A DNA stretch of 59,817 bases. Source: Clostridia bacterium. Its GTDB lineage: Bacteria > Bacillota > Clostridia > Oscillospirales > CAG-382. The stretch covers positions 1-59,817 of the forward strand of contig JAFQAP010000020.1 of NCBI GenBank assembly GCA_017399965.1, read 5' to 3'. Within the stretch, counting starts at the first letter, position 1; each line of letters begins with the position of its first letter. Under the pieces are notes generated by a model. The model did not search any database and had not been told where the DNA came from. It saw only the letters and a program-made list of their open reading frames with translations. Position numbers and translations under genes: made by a program. Below, piece after piece: positions 33,832-42,081 of the stretch.

Positions 33832-35649
33832 TTAGTTTTCTGCAGCGTTGGAAGCTTCTTCTTCAGCGGCGTTGATCTTTCTCCATCCTTTAAGAGAGAG
33901 GTCGGAGAAATCTCTGTAACCGAAGTAGTAGGTATCGCCGATACCGGAAAGCTTGGAGGACTTAACGTAGCAGTTAGTGTACTGGAAGAGCGCGGTAGCG
34001 GGGCACTCGTCAGCAAGTATCTGTTCTGCTTCATGGAGCTTTTGTGCCCTCACTTCTCTGTCGCTTTCGTAGCAAACTTCGTCGATAAGCTTATCAAAAG
34101 CATCGTTTTCCCAGTTGGTCTGGTGTGCGGTGTAAACATCCTCGCCGGTGAGGGAGGGTTCAACAGCGCATCCGCTGTAGCGGGTAGCGAAGGAAGAAAG
34201 CCAAGCGTATGCATCGGTAGAGTTAACTGCGTTGGTAACACCGATAACGTCGAATTCACGGGTAGAGAGAGCGAGTCTGTATTCGTCCTCGTGGAGACCT
34301 ACAAGCTCAACCTTGAAGCCAAGCTCTTTCCAAGCCTTTGCAGCGTATTCTGCAATATCTTCGTATACGTTTTCGTACTTAACCTTACGCTTGTTGTTGG
34401 TCATAAGGTCTTCGGTTTCGGGGATGAGGTACGCGATAGAAATGGTGCCGGTCTTTTTACCCTTCATCAGTTCCTTTGCCTTGCTCATATCGCCGCTTGC
34501 GGAGAAGAGGTCGCCGCCTTCTTCGCGGAAATCGTTCTTTCTGCCGGTATTAAACACACCTTCGGGTACGTATCCGGTAACGGCCTTTTCGCCGGTGCCG
34601 GTTACGGAAGAAACAAGGTCTTCTCTGTTAAGCGCAAGAGAAAGGGCCTTACGAACTTCCTTGGAAGAAAGGAGCTCGTTTTCGGTGTTGAAGTAGTAAA
34701 CGTAGGTGGACATAAGAGAAACTTCGTCTTTTGCCTTGCCGGAGTACTGTGCGTACGCTTCTTTATCGAAATTGCTCATAAAGAATATGTTTTCGTTAGC
34801 GTAGCGGTCTGCCTGGAAAGCGCTGTCGGTAATACGCTTCTCTTCGTCAACAGTCTTTTCGATAGTGTTTTCCTGATATGTAATGGTAATTCTGTAAGGT
34901 TTAACAGCTTTGTCAAGCGCCTGGTCTGCCTCTCTGCCATAGGAAGCGTTTCTCTCAAGAACAAGGCGGATACCTTCTTCAAGGTTCTTAACGCCGTAGG
35001 GACCGTTACAAACGATCGTAGCCGCACTTGCATCCCAGATAGCGCCGTCCTTCTCTGCGTCGGTAATTACGTCTTCACGGAGAGGAACAAGACCGGTACA
35101 AGCGATCTGTTCTGCGAACAGGTCGATATCGTATTCTTTTTCAAAGGTGATGCAAAGCAGAGTATCGTCAGATGCGGCAATACCCAGATCGTCGCTGGAC
35201 ATAGCACCGGATTTAACTGCCTTTGCATTCTTTATGGGGAAAAGAAGAGAAGCGTAAGGGCTCTCGAAAGCGGGATCGAGAATTCTCTTCCAAGCGTATA
35301 TAACGTCGTCCGCGGAAACTTTACGGCCGTCGTTCCAGTAGCTGTCTTTAAGTTCAAAGAACATCTGGTATTCGTCGTAAACAGTGTCATAATAGCTGTA
35401 CCAATTCTCAGCCAGAGCGCCTACGACCTTACCGTTTTCGTTAATAGCGGTAAGACCCTCATAGACAAGACCGAGTATCTGGATCGTATCAGCATCAAGC
35501 TGAACTACAGCAGGGTCAAGACAATAGGGGAAAGAAGACATATAAACGGAAATGTTTGCGCCTTTTTCCTCTTCCTTAAGTGATGAACAGCCTGCAAGAG
35601 CAACAAGTGCCATAATTGTAACAAGCGTCAGTGCGATGAATTTTTTCAT
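33832..35649 (-). CDS. oligopeptide ABC transporter substrate-binding lipoprotein (SBP_bac_5)
   Basis: This 605-residue protein has a lipoprotein signal (KKFIALTLVTIMALVALAGC, Cys near 20) and the family 5 solute-binding fold. Recognisable segments are LDPAVVQLDADTIQILGLVYEG, DSYWNDGRKVSADDVIYAWKR, NGPYGVKNL and ADECPATALFQYTNCYVKSS. The family carries peptides, nickel or sugars to an ABC permease. No permease or ATPase gene is adjacent, so it works with components encoded elsewhere. The ATG at 35649 follows GGGAGGAACAGATA; the upstream in-frame ATG lacks a site. The gene is a single-gene transcript with its own terminator. Confidence 0.92.
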   Translation of the reverse strand: MKKFIALTLVTIMALVALAGCSSLKEEEKGANISVYMSSFPYCLDPAVVQLDADTIQILGLVYEGLTAINENGKVVGALAENWYSYYDTVYDEYQMFFELKDSYWNDGRKVSADDVIYAWKRILDPAFESPYASLLFPIKNAKAVKSGAMSSDDLGIAASDDTLLCITFEKEYDIDLFAEQIACTGLVPLREDVITDAEKDGAIWDASAATIVCNGPYGVKNLEEGIRLVLERNASYGREADQALDKAVKPYRITITYQENTIEKTVDEEKRITDSAFQADRYANENIFFMSNFDKEAYAQYSGKAKDEVSLMSTYVYYFNTENELLSSKEVRKALSLALNREDLVSSVTGTGEKAVTGYVPEGVFNTGRKNDFREEGGDLFSASGDMSKAKELMKGKKTGTISIAYLIPETEDLMTNNKRKVKYENVYEDIAEYAAKAWKELGFKVELVGLHEDEYRLALSTREFDVIGVTNAVNSTDAYAWLSSFATRYSGCAVEPSLTGEDVYTAHQTNWENDAFDKLIDEVCYESDREVRAQKLHEAEQILADECPATALFQYTNCYVKSSKLSGIGDTYYFGYRDFSDLSLKGWRKINAAEEEASNAAEN

Positions 35650-35789
35650 TATCTGTTCCTCCCGGATATTTTGCGAAGGTACTTCACAACAATTCATAAT
35701 ATTATAGCATTGATGTAAAAAATAATCAATAGGTAAAAACCGAAAATCTTATTTTTATTACTTTTGACGAATGTTATGTTTACTTTTCC

Positions 35790-35818
35790 TTGACAAAACT
35801 GCTTTTATATGGTACATT
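35790..35818 (+). promoter_or_regulatory. promoter of the ABC-class ATPase leader
   Basis: TTGACA (35790-35795), 17 bp, TACATT (35813-35818). About 290 bases of leader separate it from the ATPase start. Confidence 0.65.
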
Positions 35819-35874
35819 TTAACTAAAGCAAGGCTTTGCTTTAATAAAATTAATGCCGAAAGGGGCGATGTATC

Positions 35875-35928
35875 GTGAAAAGCTTATATTTGCCGGACAT
35901 AACGTACATCCGCCTTGCCGTTTTATAA
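35875..35928 (+). CDS. 17-residue leader peptide ORF (uORF1) before the ABC-class ATPase
   Basis: A GTG preceded by AAAGGGG starts a frame that reads VKSLYLPDITYIRLAVL and stops at TAA. It lies inside a region whose flanks pair (ATGTA...TACAT and GCTTATA/TATAAGC), so a ribosome on it would disturb the leader structure. Coding is inferred from the ribosome site and position only. Confidence 0.4.
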   Translation: MKSLYLPDITYIRLAVL

Positions 35929-35949
35929 GCATCGGTACATGGTATGTTA

Positions 35950-36012
35950 ACATCCGGTTTCGGGTGTTTTTGTTTTATTATTCTCTTTTGCACCCGAAGG
36001 GGTGCTTTTTTT
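35950..36012 (+). promoter_or_regulatory. tandem terminator hairpins with an alternative pairing (attenuator candidate)
   Basis: Hairpin one is ACATCCG/CGGGTGT followed by a T-run (35950-35976). Hairpin two is GCACCC/GGGTGC followed by seven T (35990-36012). The 3' arm of the first (CGGGTG, 35961-35966) is exactly complementary to the 5' part of the second (CACCCG, 35991-35996), so a third, antiterminator-like structure is possible. Confidence 0.6.
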
Positions 36013-36077
36013 AATGCCGAAAAGAAAACTCCGAATATAAGTAAAAGGCAAATATTATTTTTGCAGGAGGTACTGTT

Positions 36078-36119
36078 TTGTCTTACTTATCTTTAATTTT
36101 TCGGAGGAATAATATTTGA
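36078..36119 (+). CDS. 13-residue upstream ORF (uORF2) overlapping the ATPase start
   Basis: A perfect AGGAGG (36065-36070) precedes a TTG seven bases later; the frame reads MSYLSLIFRRNNI and stops at TGA. That TGA overlaps the TTG start of the ATPase (TTGA), and the ATPase ribosome site GGAGG lies inside this small frame. This is the geometry of translational coupling. Confidence 0.45.
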   Translation: MSYLSLIFRRNNI

Positions 36120-37906
36120 AACGGTTAAAAGCATTTTTACTTTCAATGGATAACAACACCACAACCTATAAAGAAATGTACGAAGGACAGATCATAGTCC
36201 CGTCGGGTTCTTACGGCAATCCTTCTCCCGTACCCATAGTGGAATCCGACCCTACTTACTGGTATGGTGATATTTCCGTACTGATCGAGACCACCCATAA
36301 AAACGCAAAGGATATGCCTACACTTACTTTTATGATACCTGCTAAAAGGTTGGGTATAACCTCTCCATCCGTTGCGGCGGCGGATTGCTGTTTAAGAGCT
36401 CTTGCTCCCTATATAGATGAGCTTAACGGTGAGATATACAACCGCTCCCGCCCCGATAAGGAAAACGGCAGGTATTATCTTTACAAGCCGGGAGGGGAGG
36501 TGCTGTTGCGTAATTCCGCTTATTTTTCGGTGTGCCCGCAAAAGGACTACGAAAACGGAGGCGGAGCGACTATATATTTGTTGCACGACGAAACCGACCG
36601 ACCGCCTGTTTTGTGTCTTTGTATCAAAATGCAGGTCCAGCTTCCCGCAAGAAAGATACGCAAAACCATTCAAATGCTGTGCAGGGATCTGCCCGATGCA
36701 ATAGAACGGTTTTCTTTTGAATTTGATAAAACGAATTTACAAAAAGCTCTTTCACTGGCAGAAAAGCAAAAGGCAATAAGAGCTTTTCTTAAAGACAGTC
36801 CGTACTGCGCCTTTATTGCCGACGGAAGTATTTTGCCCCGCTCCAAGGGCACGGAGCTTCCTATGGATGGCGCGGTTCCCTTTGTGTCTCCTCCCGGCGA
36901 CCGTATAGAAATTTGCGGTGTAAAGGGAATGGGTATAAAAAGGGGAGTCACCGTTATTACGGGCGGCGGATATTCGGGTAAATCCACTCTGCTGGATGGG
37001 ATTTCCGCAGGAATTTACGACCACGTTTACGGCGACGGAAGAGAGCTTTGTATTGCCGACGATACTGCGGTCACCGTATCTGCAGAGGACGGCCGGTGCG
37101 TACAGCACGTAAATATATCTCCCTTTATAAAATGGATACCCGGCGGTGATACTCGGGATTTTTCTACCCAGCGCGCTTCGGGTTCTACTTCCCAGGCGGC
37201 GAACATAATGGAAGCTATAGACAGCGGTTCCCGTCTTATACTTATAGACGAAGACAGAAGCGCCACCAACTTTATGATACGGGACGGAATGATGAAGGAG
37301 CTTATATCCAAAGAGCCCATTACCCCCTTTACCGACCGAGTATGCCAGCTTTATGAGGAAAAGGGAGTTTCCACCATACTTGTTATCGGTGGAAGCGGAG
37401 AATATCTCTCCGTGGCGCACAGAGTTTATATGCCTGAGGATTATATAGTTTACGATGTAACGGAAAAAGCAAAGTCCGTAAGCGCGGCTATTCCTCCCGC
37501 ATGCCCCGATAAAACCGATTGGGAGCAAACACGCACTCTGCTTTCCCGCGGCTTTTCTTCATATCCCGTAGGTACGGGTACCGAAACCTTGTCCGTTTCG
37601 GATATGGGAATTATCTTTATGGGGGATGAAAAGATAGATATACGCGCTCTTCACAACATTGTAAGCGTAGCCCAGATGGACGCTTTGGGATTTATGCTCA
37701 GACGTATTGCGGTAACGGGAAATTCCCCGTATATAGATTTGGAAAAGGTTATAAACGAGCTTTATTACACTATCGGCGCAGAAGGACTGGACAGTATATA
37801 TACCGCTTTTTTCACCACTTGCCGCCGCTTTCTTGACCTGCCCCGCAAGCAGGAGCTTATGGCGGCAATAAACCGAATGAGGCATATATGCTTTTCCAAA
37901 GGTTAA
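36116..37906 (+). CDS. predicted ATPase of the ABC class
   Basis: This 596-residue protein carries a P-loop (VITGGGYSGKSTLLDGI, about 280-295) and a Walker B-like LILIDEDRSATNFMIRD (about 380). The signature-like segment is STSQAANIMEAIDSG, and the N-terminal domain (about 1-260) contains FSVCPQKDYENGGGATIYLL. There are no membrane segments. This matches a family named 'predicted ATPase of the ABC class', whose function is unknown. The start is TTG at 36116, eight bases after GGAGG. A long leader with two small frames and hairpins precedes it, so expression is probably controlled after transcription begins. It is followed by a terminator and an unrelated operon. Confidence 0.85.
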   Translation: MKRLKAFLLSMDNNTTTYKEMYEGQIIVPSGSYGNPSPVPIVESDPTYWYGDISVLIETTHKNAKDMPTLTFMIPAKRLGITSPSVAAADCCLRALAPYIDELNGEIYNRSRPDKENGRYYLYKPGGEVLLRNSAYFSVCPQKDYENGGGATIYLLHDETDRPPVLCLCIKMQVQLPARKIRKTIQMLCRDLPDAIERFSFEFDKTNLQKALSLAEKQKAIRAFLKDSPYCAFIADGSILPRSKGTELPMDGAVPFVSPPGDRIEICGVKGMGIKRGVTVITGGGYSGKSTLLDGISAGIYDHVYGDGRELCIADDTAVTVSAEDGRCVQHVNISPFIKWIPGGDTRDFSTQRASGSTSQAANIMEAIDSGSRLILIDEDRSATNFMIRDGMMKELISKEPITPFTDRVCQLYEEKGVSTILVIGGSGEYLSVAHRVYMPEDYIVYDVTEKAKSVSAAIPPACPDKTDWEQTRTLLSRGFSSYPVGTGTETLSVSDMGIIFMGDEKIDIRALHNIVSVAQMDALGFMLRRIAVTGNSPYIDLEKVINELYYTIGAEGLDSIYTAFFTTCRRFLDLPRKQELMAAINRMRHICFSKG

Positions 37907-37919
37907 AAATCTGTTTGAA

Positions 37920-37954
37920 AAGAGTACGGCGAAAACCGTGCTCTTATTCTTTTT
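37920..37954 (+). terminator. terminator after the ABC-class ATPase
   Basis: Stem AAGAGTACGG/CCGTGCTCTT with a T-rich tail ATTCTTTTT. Confidence 0.8.
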
Positions 37955-37988
37955 CGTTTAAAAAATATCGAAAAACGATAAAATACTA

Positions 37989-38017
37989 TTGACAAACGAG
38001 ATGTAATGTGATATTCT
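37989..38017 (+). promoter_or_regulatory. promoter of the DUF2975-XRE-DUF4153 operon
   Basis: TTGACA (37989-37994), 17 bp, TATTCT (38012-38017). Confidence 0.75.
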
Positions 38018-38052
38018 CAAAATGTAAAATACATATTTTGGAGGAAATACAT

Positions 38053-38532
38053 ATGCCAAAAATACCTTCCAAGGCTTCGGTCATCATTTCAATAATACTT
38101 GCTGTAATGTTCGGCGGCATCGTCGTGGGATTAGGTATAATTTTACCATTTGAGATTTCCCGCCCGGGTCCCACCGAGGATTTTATAAAGGTTCTGTTGG
38201 CGGATAAGCTGGGAGAAAGCTATCTGTTATGGTTTATGCTGTGGTGTTATGCAATACTTGCAGTTGCGCTGGCTTGCTGTATTGCCGTAACTCTGCTTTT
38301 GCTCCGTGTGCGCAAGGGACTTGTATTTACCGCGAAAAGCGTTTCTTATATCCGCTTTATTTCCTGGATGTGTGTTCTTTTGGCGGCGGTAATTCTTGTT
38401 GCCCAGTACTTTCACGCAGCGGCGTTTATTATCGCTCTTGCCATGTCCTTTCTCGGTCTTTCTTTGCGGGTGGTAAAAAACGTAATCGAAGCCGCAACCG
38501 AGATAAAAAACGAAAACGACCTTACTGTTTAA
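38053..38532 (+). CDS. DUF2975-family membrane protein
   Basis: This 159-residue protein has four membrane helices (VIISIILAVMFGGIVVGLGII; WFMLWCYAILAVALACCIAVTLL; then two more). The charged loop RKGLVFTAKSVSYIRFISW is typical of DUF2975 proteins. I chose the ATG at 38053 because GGAGG lies 8 bases upstream. DUF2975 proteins are commonly paired with a small XRE repressor of the YozG type, which is found here 15 bases downstream. The function of the pair is unknown; a membrane-linked regulatory role is often assumed. Confidence 0.85.
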   Translation: MPKIPSKASVIISIILAVMFGGIVVGLGIILPFEISRPGPTEDFIKVLLADKLGESYLLWFMLWCYAILAVALACCIAVTLLLLRVRKGLVFTAKSVSYIRFISWMCVLLAAVILVAQYFHAAAFIIALAMSFLGLSLRVVKNVIEAATEIKNENDLTV

Positions 38533-38547
38533 CGGGAGGGGAGTAAT

Positions 38548-38775
38548 ATGATAATTATAAATCTGGACGTTATGATGGCAAAAAGAAAAATGTCCCTTAA
38601 CGAGCTTTCCGAAAAAGTGGGAATAACTCTTGCCAATCTGTCCATTCTCAAAAACAACAAGGCGAAAGCCATTCGCTTTTCCACCCTCGATGCTATTTGC
38701 CGTGCCCTCGATTGCAGGGTAGAGGATATTATCGAGTACAAACGTGATGATATGGAGGAAAATAATGGACAATAA
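38548..38775 (+). CDS. small XRE-family (YozG-like) helix-turn-helix regulator
   Basis: This 75-residue protein is little more than a helix-turn-helix: LDVMMAKRKMSLNELSEKVG, TLANLSILKNNKAKAIRFS, TLDAICRALDCRVEDIIEY. It lies between the DUF2975 gene and the large membrane protein gene. Its stop codon falls inside the first codons of the following gene (start at 38765), so the three genes form a tight operon. It likely represses this operon. Confidence 0.9.
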   Translation: MIIINLDVMMAKRKMSLNELSEKVGITLANLSILKNNKAKAIRFSTLDAICRALDCRVEDIIEYKRDDMEENNGQ

Positions 38776-40339
38776 CAATAAAGCAAGTGAGTTTTTGGAT
38801 ACGTCATACTGTTTTTCGGGTTTTGAGAGTATCTTCGCTTGGATTTGCCTGCTTTTGGGCTATTTGTTCTGCCGTGCGTTTCCTTTGCCCGATAACCCTC
38901 TCGGAATGTTTATAATAATTCTCGTTGCTTTGTGCGTAACCTCCGCGGTATTGTTTAAAAAAGGCGTAAAAATCAACGCTTCGGTTATAATCTCCGCAGT
39001 CCTTTGCGTGGTTTTTGGTGCGGGAATGTTTATGTCCGCAGATGCTTTTGCACAGTTTTTCGCTTTCCTCGGTTCTGTACTGGGCTACAGCTATTTTGTT
39101 TATACCGCCACGGGGAATAAAATAGAAAAAGGCTTTTCCGATCTGTTGCCCGTTGATTTCTTAAAAGCACTCATTCTTATGCCCTTCAAACGCTTTGGCA
39201 AACTGTGGGTGGCAATGTTTTCCGGCAAGAAGAGCAGCGGACTTATATGGAAGATACTGCTTGGCGCAGCGGTCGCCGTAGTGCCTACCTTCGCTGTAGT
39301 GAGCCTGCTTTCTTATGATAAAGGTTTTACCGATCTGTTGGGAAAAGCTTTTCATTTCCTCAAGGATTTCAGCTTGTTTTCCCACCTGTTCTCCCTGTCT
39401 GTGGGGGGATTGATTGCCATGTACGTATTCGGAATGTACTTTTCCTGTATGGAAAAGGAGTTTGAATTCACTGTCACCGGCGAAGCTTGTATGGGACTTT
39501 TTGAAAAAGTGCGCTTTTTCCCCGCAATTACAGCTGCGGTGGCGCTTATACCTCTCGTGGTAGTGTACGTATTCTTTTTCGTTTCCCAGTGGCAATATTA
39601 CATTTCGGGATTTTCCGGCACTTTACCCGATGGGTTAAGCTATGCAACTTACGCCCGCAACGGTTTTTTTGAGCTGTGTGCGGTTTCTGCCATTAATTTT
39701 GTAATTCTTTTTGCCGTATCTTTGTTTATGAAACGGCAGGGAAAGGGAGAAAACATTTTGCTCAAAACCGCAAACGTGGTTATATCCCTTATGACACTGG
39801 TGCTCATTACAACGGCTATGGCGAAAATGGCTTTGTATATCCAAAGCTACGGGCTTACACAAAAACGTGTGGTTTCATCGTGGTTTATGATATTACTTGC
39901 CCTTATATTCGTTATAATGATCGTTAAGCAGTTTGTTAAACGAATGAAGCTCATACCGGCTTCGGGAATTGCGGTTGCGTTAATGCTGGCGCTCCTCACC
40001 CTTTCAAATTATAACGGCATTATCGCAGATTATAACGTGGACAGATATATTGACGGCGCTCTCGAAAGCGTTGACCTTGAAGCAATGGAAGACCTTGGTG
40101 TTGCCGCTTTGCCCGCGGTCATACGATATGCGGAATTTTATGAAGAAAAGTACGGCGTGGATATTAAATCATACTTTACGGAGGAAGAACCGGAACTGCC
40201 GCAGGAGGAAATACCACGCAAAATAGCATTAACAATAAGTATACTCAAATATGAATTCAACGAAAGCAAGCCCTTTACTTCATTTACAGTGCCTGCATTA
40301 AAAGCTAAAAAAGCACTTGAAGCATATTTAAATGAATAA
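38765..40339 (+). CDS. large polytopic membrane protein, DUF4153/DUF4173-like
   Basis: This 524-residue protein has about twelve hydrophobic helices. The N-terminal half begins FAWICLLLGYLFCRAFPLPD and the middle contains FLGSVLGYSYFVYTATG. The C-terminal soluble domain (about 430-524) is acidic, with YNVDRYIDGALESVDLEAMEDLG. The layout (helices, then a periplasmic-type tail with tetratrico-like AMEDLGVAALPAVI) resembles DUF4153/DUF4173 proteins. Function unknown. The ATG at 38765 follows GGAGGAAAATA. It is co-transcribed with the DUF2975 and XRE genes. Confidence 0.75.
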   Translation: MDNNNKASEFLDTSYCFSGFESIFAWICLLLGYLFCRAFPLPDNPLGMFIIILVALCVTSAVLFKKGVKINASVIISAVLCVVFGAGMFMSADAFAQFFAFLGSVLGYSYFVYTATGNKIEKGFSDLLPVDFLKALILMPFKRFGKLWVAMFSGKKSSGLIWKILLGAAVAVVPTFAVVSLLSYDKGFTDLLGKAFHFLKDFSLFSHLFSLSVGGLIAMYVFGMYFSCMEKEFEFTVTGEACMGLFEKVRFFPAITAAVALIPLVVVYVFFFVSQWQYYISGFSGTLPDGLSYATYARNGFFELCAVSAINFVILFAVSLFMKRQGKGENILLKTANVVISLMTLVLITTAMAKMALYIQSYGLTQKRVVSSWFMILLALIFVIMIVKQFVKRMKLIPASGIAVALMLALLTLSNYNGIIADYNVDRYIDGALESVDLEAMEDLGVAALPAVIRYAEFYEEKYGVDIKSYFTEEEPELPQEEIPRKIALTISILKYEFNESKPFTSFTVPALKAKKALEAYLNE

Positions 40340-40357
40340 AATCAGCTAAACAAAAAC

Positions 40358-40392
40358 AAAGGAGAGCAAATTTGCTCTCCTTTAAATTTTTG
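40358..40392. terminator. bidirectional terminator
   Basis: Perfect stem AAAGGAGAGCAAA/TTTGCTCTCCTTT with T-rich flanks on both strands. It serves the plus-strand membrane operon and the minus-strand rpsU gene. Confidence 0.85.
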
Positions 40393-40411
40393 ATAGCTTG
40401 AAGTCTGTATA

Positions 40412-40588
40412 TTACTTATACTTGCGCTTTCTTGCAGCCTCGGACTTCTTCTTGCGCTTTACGCTGGGCTTCTCGTAATGCTCTCTCTTACGGAGTTCTG
40501 CCTGAACACCGCTTCTGAGGTAGCTTCTCTTGAATCTGCGAAGGGCGCTGTCTATGCTCTCATTTTCTTTAACCTTGATTTCAGCCAT
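40412..40588 (-). CDS. rpsU: 30S ribosomal protein S21
   Basis: This 58-residue basic protein reads [20 protein letters not shown], then [20 protein letters not shown], and ends [10 protein letters not shown], a full match to the S21 family. It contacts the 30S platform near the anti-Shine-Dalgarno. GGAGGGAGGG precedes the ATG. It lies close to the rplT operon, on the same strand, but is separated from it by about 80 bases. Confidence 0.97.
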   Translation of the reverse strand: MAEIKVKENESIDSALRRFKRSYLRSGVQAELRKREHYEKPSVKRKKKSEAARKRKYK

Positions 40589-40669
40589 TTTTGTCCCTCC
40601 CTCCGTACCTGACGGGATTTTTGTCGTAATATGGTTATTATACCAAAAACTTTCTGTTATGTCAATACT

Positions 40670-41023
40670 TTACAGAGCAGCCTTTGCGGTTTCAACAAGC
40701 TTTGCGAAAGCAGCCTTGTCGGAAACTGCGAGCTCTGCAAGCATCTTGCGGTTGAGGGTGATGCCGCTCTTCTTAAGACCGTTCATAAAGCGAGAGTAGT
40801 TGATACCTTCAACTTTGCACTGTGCGGAAATTCTGGTGATCCACAGAGCACGGAAATCTCTCTTCTTCTGCTTTCTGCCGATGTAAGCGTAGTTACCGCT
40901 CTTGAGAACGGCCTGCTTAGCCATCTTAAAATGCTTACTTTTTGCGCCCCAATAGCCCTTAGCGAGCTTTAAGGTTTTATTTCTTCTCTTTCTGGTAGAA
41001 AGAGCGCCTTTTACTCTTGCCAT
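40670..41023 (-). CDS. rplT: 50S ribosomal protein L20
   Basis: This 117-residue basic protein starts [28 protein letters not shown], contains [25 protein letters not shown] and ends [18 protein letters not shown], the normal L20 length. L20 is an early assembly protein of 23S rRNA and represses its own operon through the leader upstream of infC. Confidence 0.98.
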   Translation of the reverse strand: MARVKGALSTRKRRNKTLKLAKGYWGAKSKHFKMAKQAVLKSGNYAYIGRKQKKRDFRALWITRISAQCKVEGINYSRFMNGLKKSGITLNRKMLAELAVSDKAAFAKLVETAKAAL

Positions 41024-41053
41024 TTCGATTTATCCTCCGTTAATGATATTGCC

Positions 41054-41254
41054 TTATTTGGAATAAGGTATGAGCCTGTTGAGATCGTTCATTCTGGTAG
41101 TGCTTACATAAGAAGCCTTACGGAGCGCTCTCTTGCGTTTTGCGGTCTTGAGACCGGTCTTGTGGCGGTGGCCGGGATGACCCATTTTTACTTTGCCGCC
41201 GGCAGTCCAGGTAAGTCTTTTAGCTGTTGCCTTGTGTGTCTTAATTTTGCCCAT
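41054..41254 (-). CDS. rpmI: 50S ribosomal protein L35
   Basis: This 66-residue protein starts MGKIKTHKATAKRLTWTAGG and contains GHRHKTGLKTAKRKRALRK, a full match to L35. I chose the ATG at 41254, with AAGGAAGATAAC upstream; a longer frame overlaps infC. It lies between infC and rplT. Confidence 0.98.
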   Translation of the reverse strand: MGKIKTHKATAKRLTWTAGGKVKMGHPGHRHKTGLKTAKRKRALRKASYVSTTRMNDLNRLIPYSK

Positions 41255-41789
41255 TGTTATCTTCCTTTCGTTTATTCGCCGTTCTTTTCGGTGCAAGTAT
41301 CATTATCATGTTACGTCCGTCAAGCTTGGCAGGCTTTTCAACCACACCCTGTTCCTCGCAAGCGTCTGCAAACTTTTGCAAAAGCACAAGTCCGTTTTCG
41401 GTGTGAGCCATTTCTCTGCCGAAGAACTTAACCAGAACTTTAACGCGGTTTCCTTTTGTAAGGAATTCGTGCGCTTTGTTAAGCTTGGTGTTGAAATCGT
41501 GAGTGTCGATACGGCATCTTAACTGAAGCTCTTTAAGCTCCACAGTCTGCTGTTTCTTCTTCATTTCTTTTTCCCGCTTTTCTTTTTCGAAGCGGTACTT
41601 GCCGAAATCCATTACCTTGCAAACGGGGGGCTTTGCTTCGGGAGCGATCTCGACCAAGTCGAGCCCGGATTCCTCCGCAAGGCGTCTTGCCTGCGCGATG
41701 GTAACAATACCGATCTGATTACCCTCCGCATCTATAAGGCGGACTTCACTTGCTTTGATTTCATCGTTGATGAACGATTTAGTGCTGAT
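41241..41789 (-). CDS. infC: translation initiation factor IF-3 with ATC start
   Basis: This protein of about 182 residues prevents 70S joining and proofreads initiator tRNA. N-terminal domain: STKSFINDEIKASEVRLIDAE and GIVTIAQARRLAEESGLDLVEI. C-terminal domain: VCKVMDFGKYRFEKEKREKE, then FLTKGNRVKVLVKFFGREMAHTENG. The N-terminal 44 residues precede the first ATG (M of MDFGKYRF) or GTG. The only fitting start is ATC at 41789, 10 bases after GGAGG (in GGAGGTG). AUU or AUC starts are well known for infC and allow autorepression by IF-3. The gene overlaps the rpmI start. Confidence 0.9.
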   Translation of the reverse strand: MSTKSFINDEIKASEVRLIDAEGNQIGIVTIAQARRLAEESGLDLVEIAPEAKPPVCKVMDFGKYRFEKEKREKEMKKKQQTVELKELQLRCRIDTHDFNTKLNKAHEFLTKGNRVKVLVKFFGREMAHTENGLVLLQKFADACEEQGVVEKPAKLDGRNMIMILAPKRTANKRKEDNNGQN

Positions 41790-41955
41790 AACTGATACAC
41801 CTCCGTGTTAAATACGCTTTTTTACAATAAAAAAAGCTGTGCAAAACAAAAAAGCACAGCAACGTAAACCCATATCGTTAACCGGGATACGAAAACTATT
41901 TACCGCGCCTGACACCTTGTCGGCGGGTGAGGAGAAAAACTCCAACTTCTTTGTC
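41790..41955 (-). ncRNA. L20-type (infC) leader with attenuator terminator
   Basis: On the minus strand, a leader of about 165 bases precedes infC. It contains the segment GAAGTTGGAGTTTTTCTCC and CAAGGTGTCAGGCGCGG, followed by the terminator hairpin GCTGTGC/GCACAGC (41836-41860) with a long T-run. This order fits the Firmicutes L20 leader, where free L20 stabilises the terminator. The identity is by pattern and gene context, not by covariance search. Confidence 0.75.
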
Positions 41956-41961
41956 CAAAGC

Positions 41962-41990
41962 ATAATACCACGCCAAAAGCGTTTTGTCAA
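41962..41990 (-). promoter_or_regulatory. promoter of the infC-rpmI-rplT operon
   Basis: TTGACA (41990-41985), 17 bp, TATTAT (41967-41962) on the minus strand. Confidence 0.85.
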
Positions 41991-42081
41991 TAGGTTTTAT
42001 CAAACTTTTTTAAATGTTTTTAATGGATTTTTCGTTTTTTCCGCATATATATGTACTATAGCATAAGGAGGTTATTTTAAA

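Noticed and set aside
33769..35583. 604-codon open frame on the plus strand
   Set aside because: Antisense shadow of the peptide-binding lipoprotein gene, which has a signal peptide, ribosome site and terminator.
35820..36012. T-box or known metabolite riboswitch in the ATPase leader
   Set aside because: No T-box sequence (AGGGTGGNACCGCG), no specifier loop, and no match to the core motifs of TPP, SAM, FMN, lysine, cobalamin, c-di-GMP, ZTP or guanidine switches that I can recall. The peptide-attenuation model fits better.
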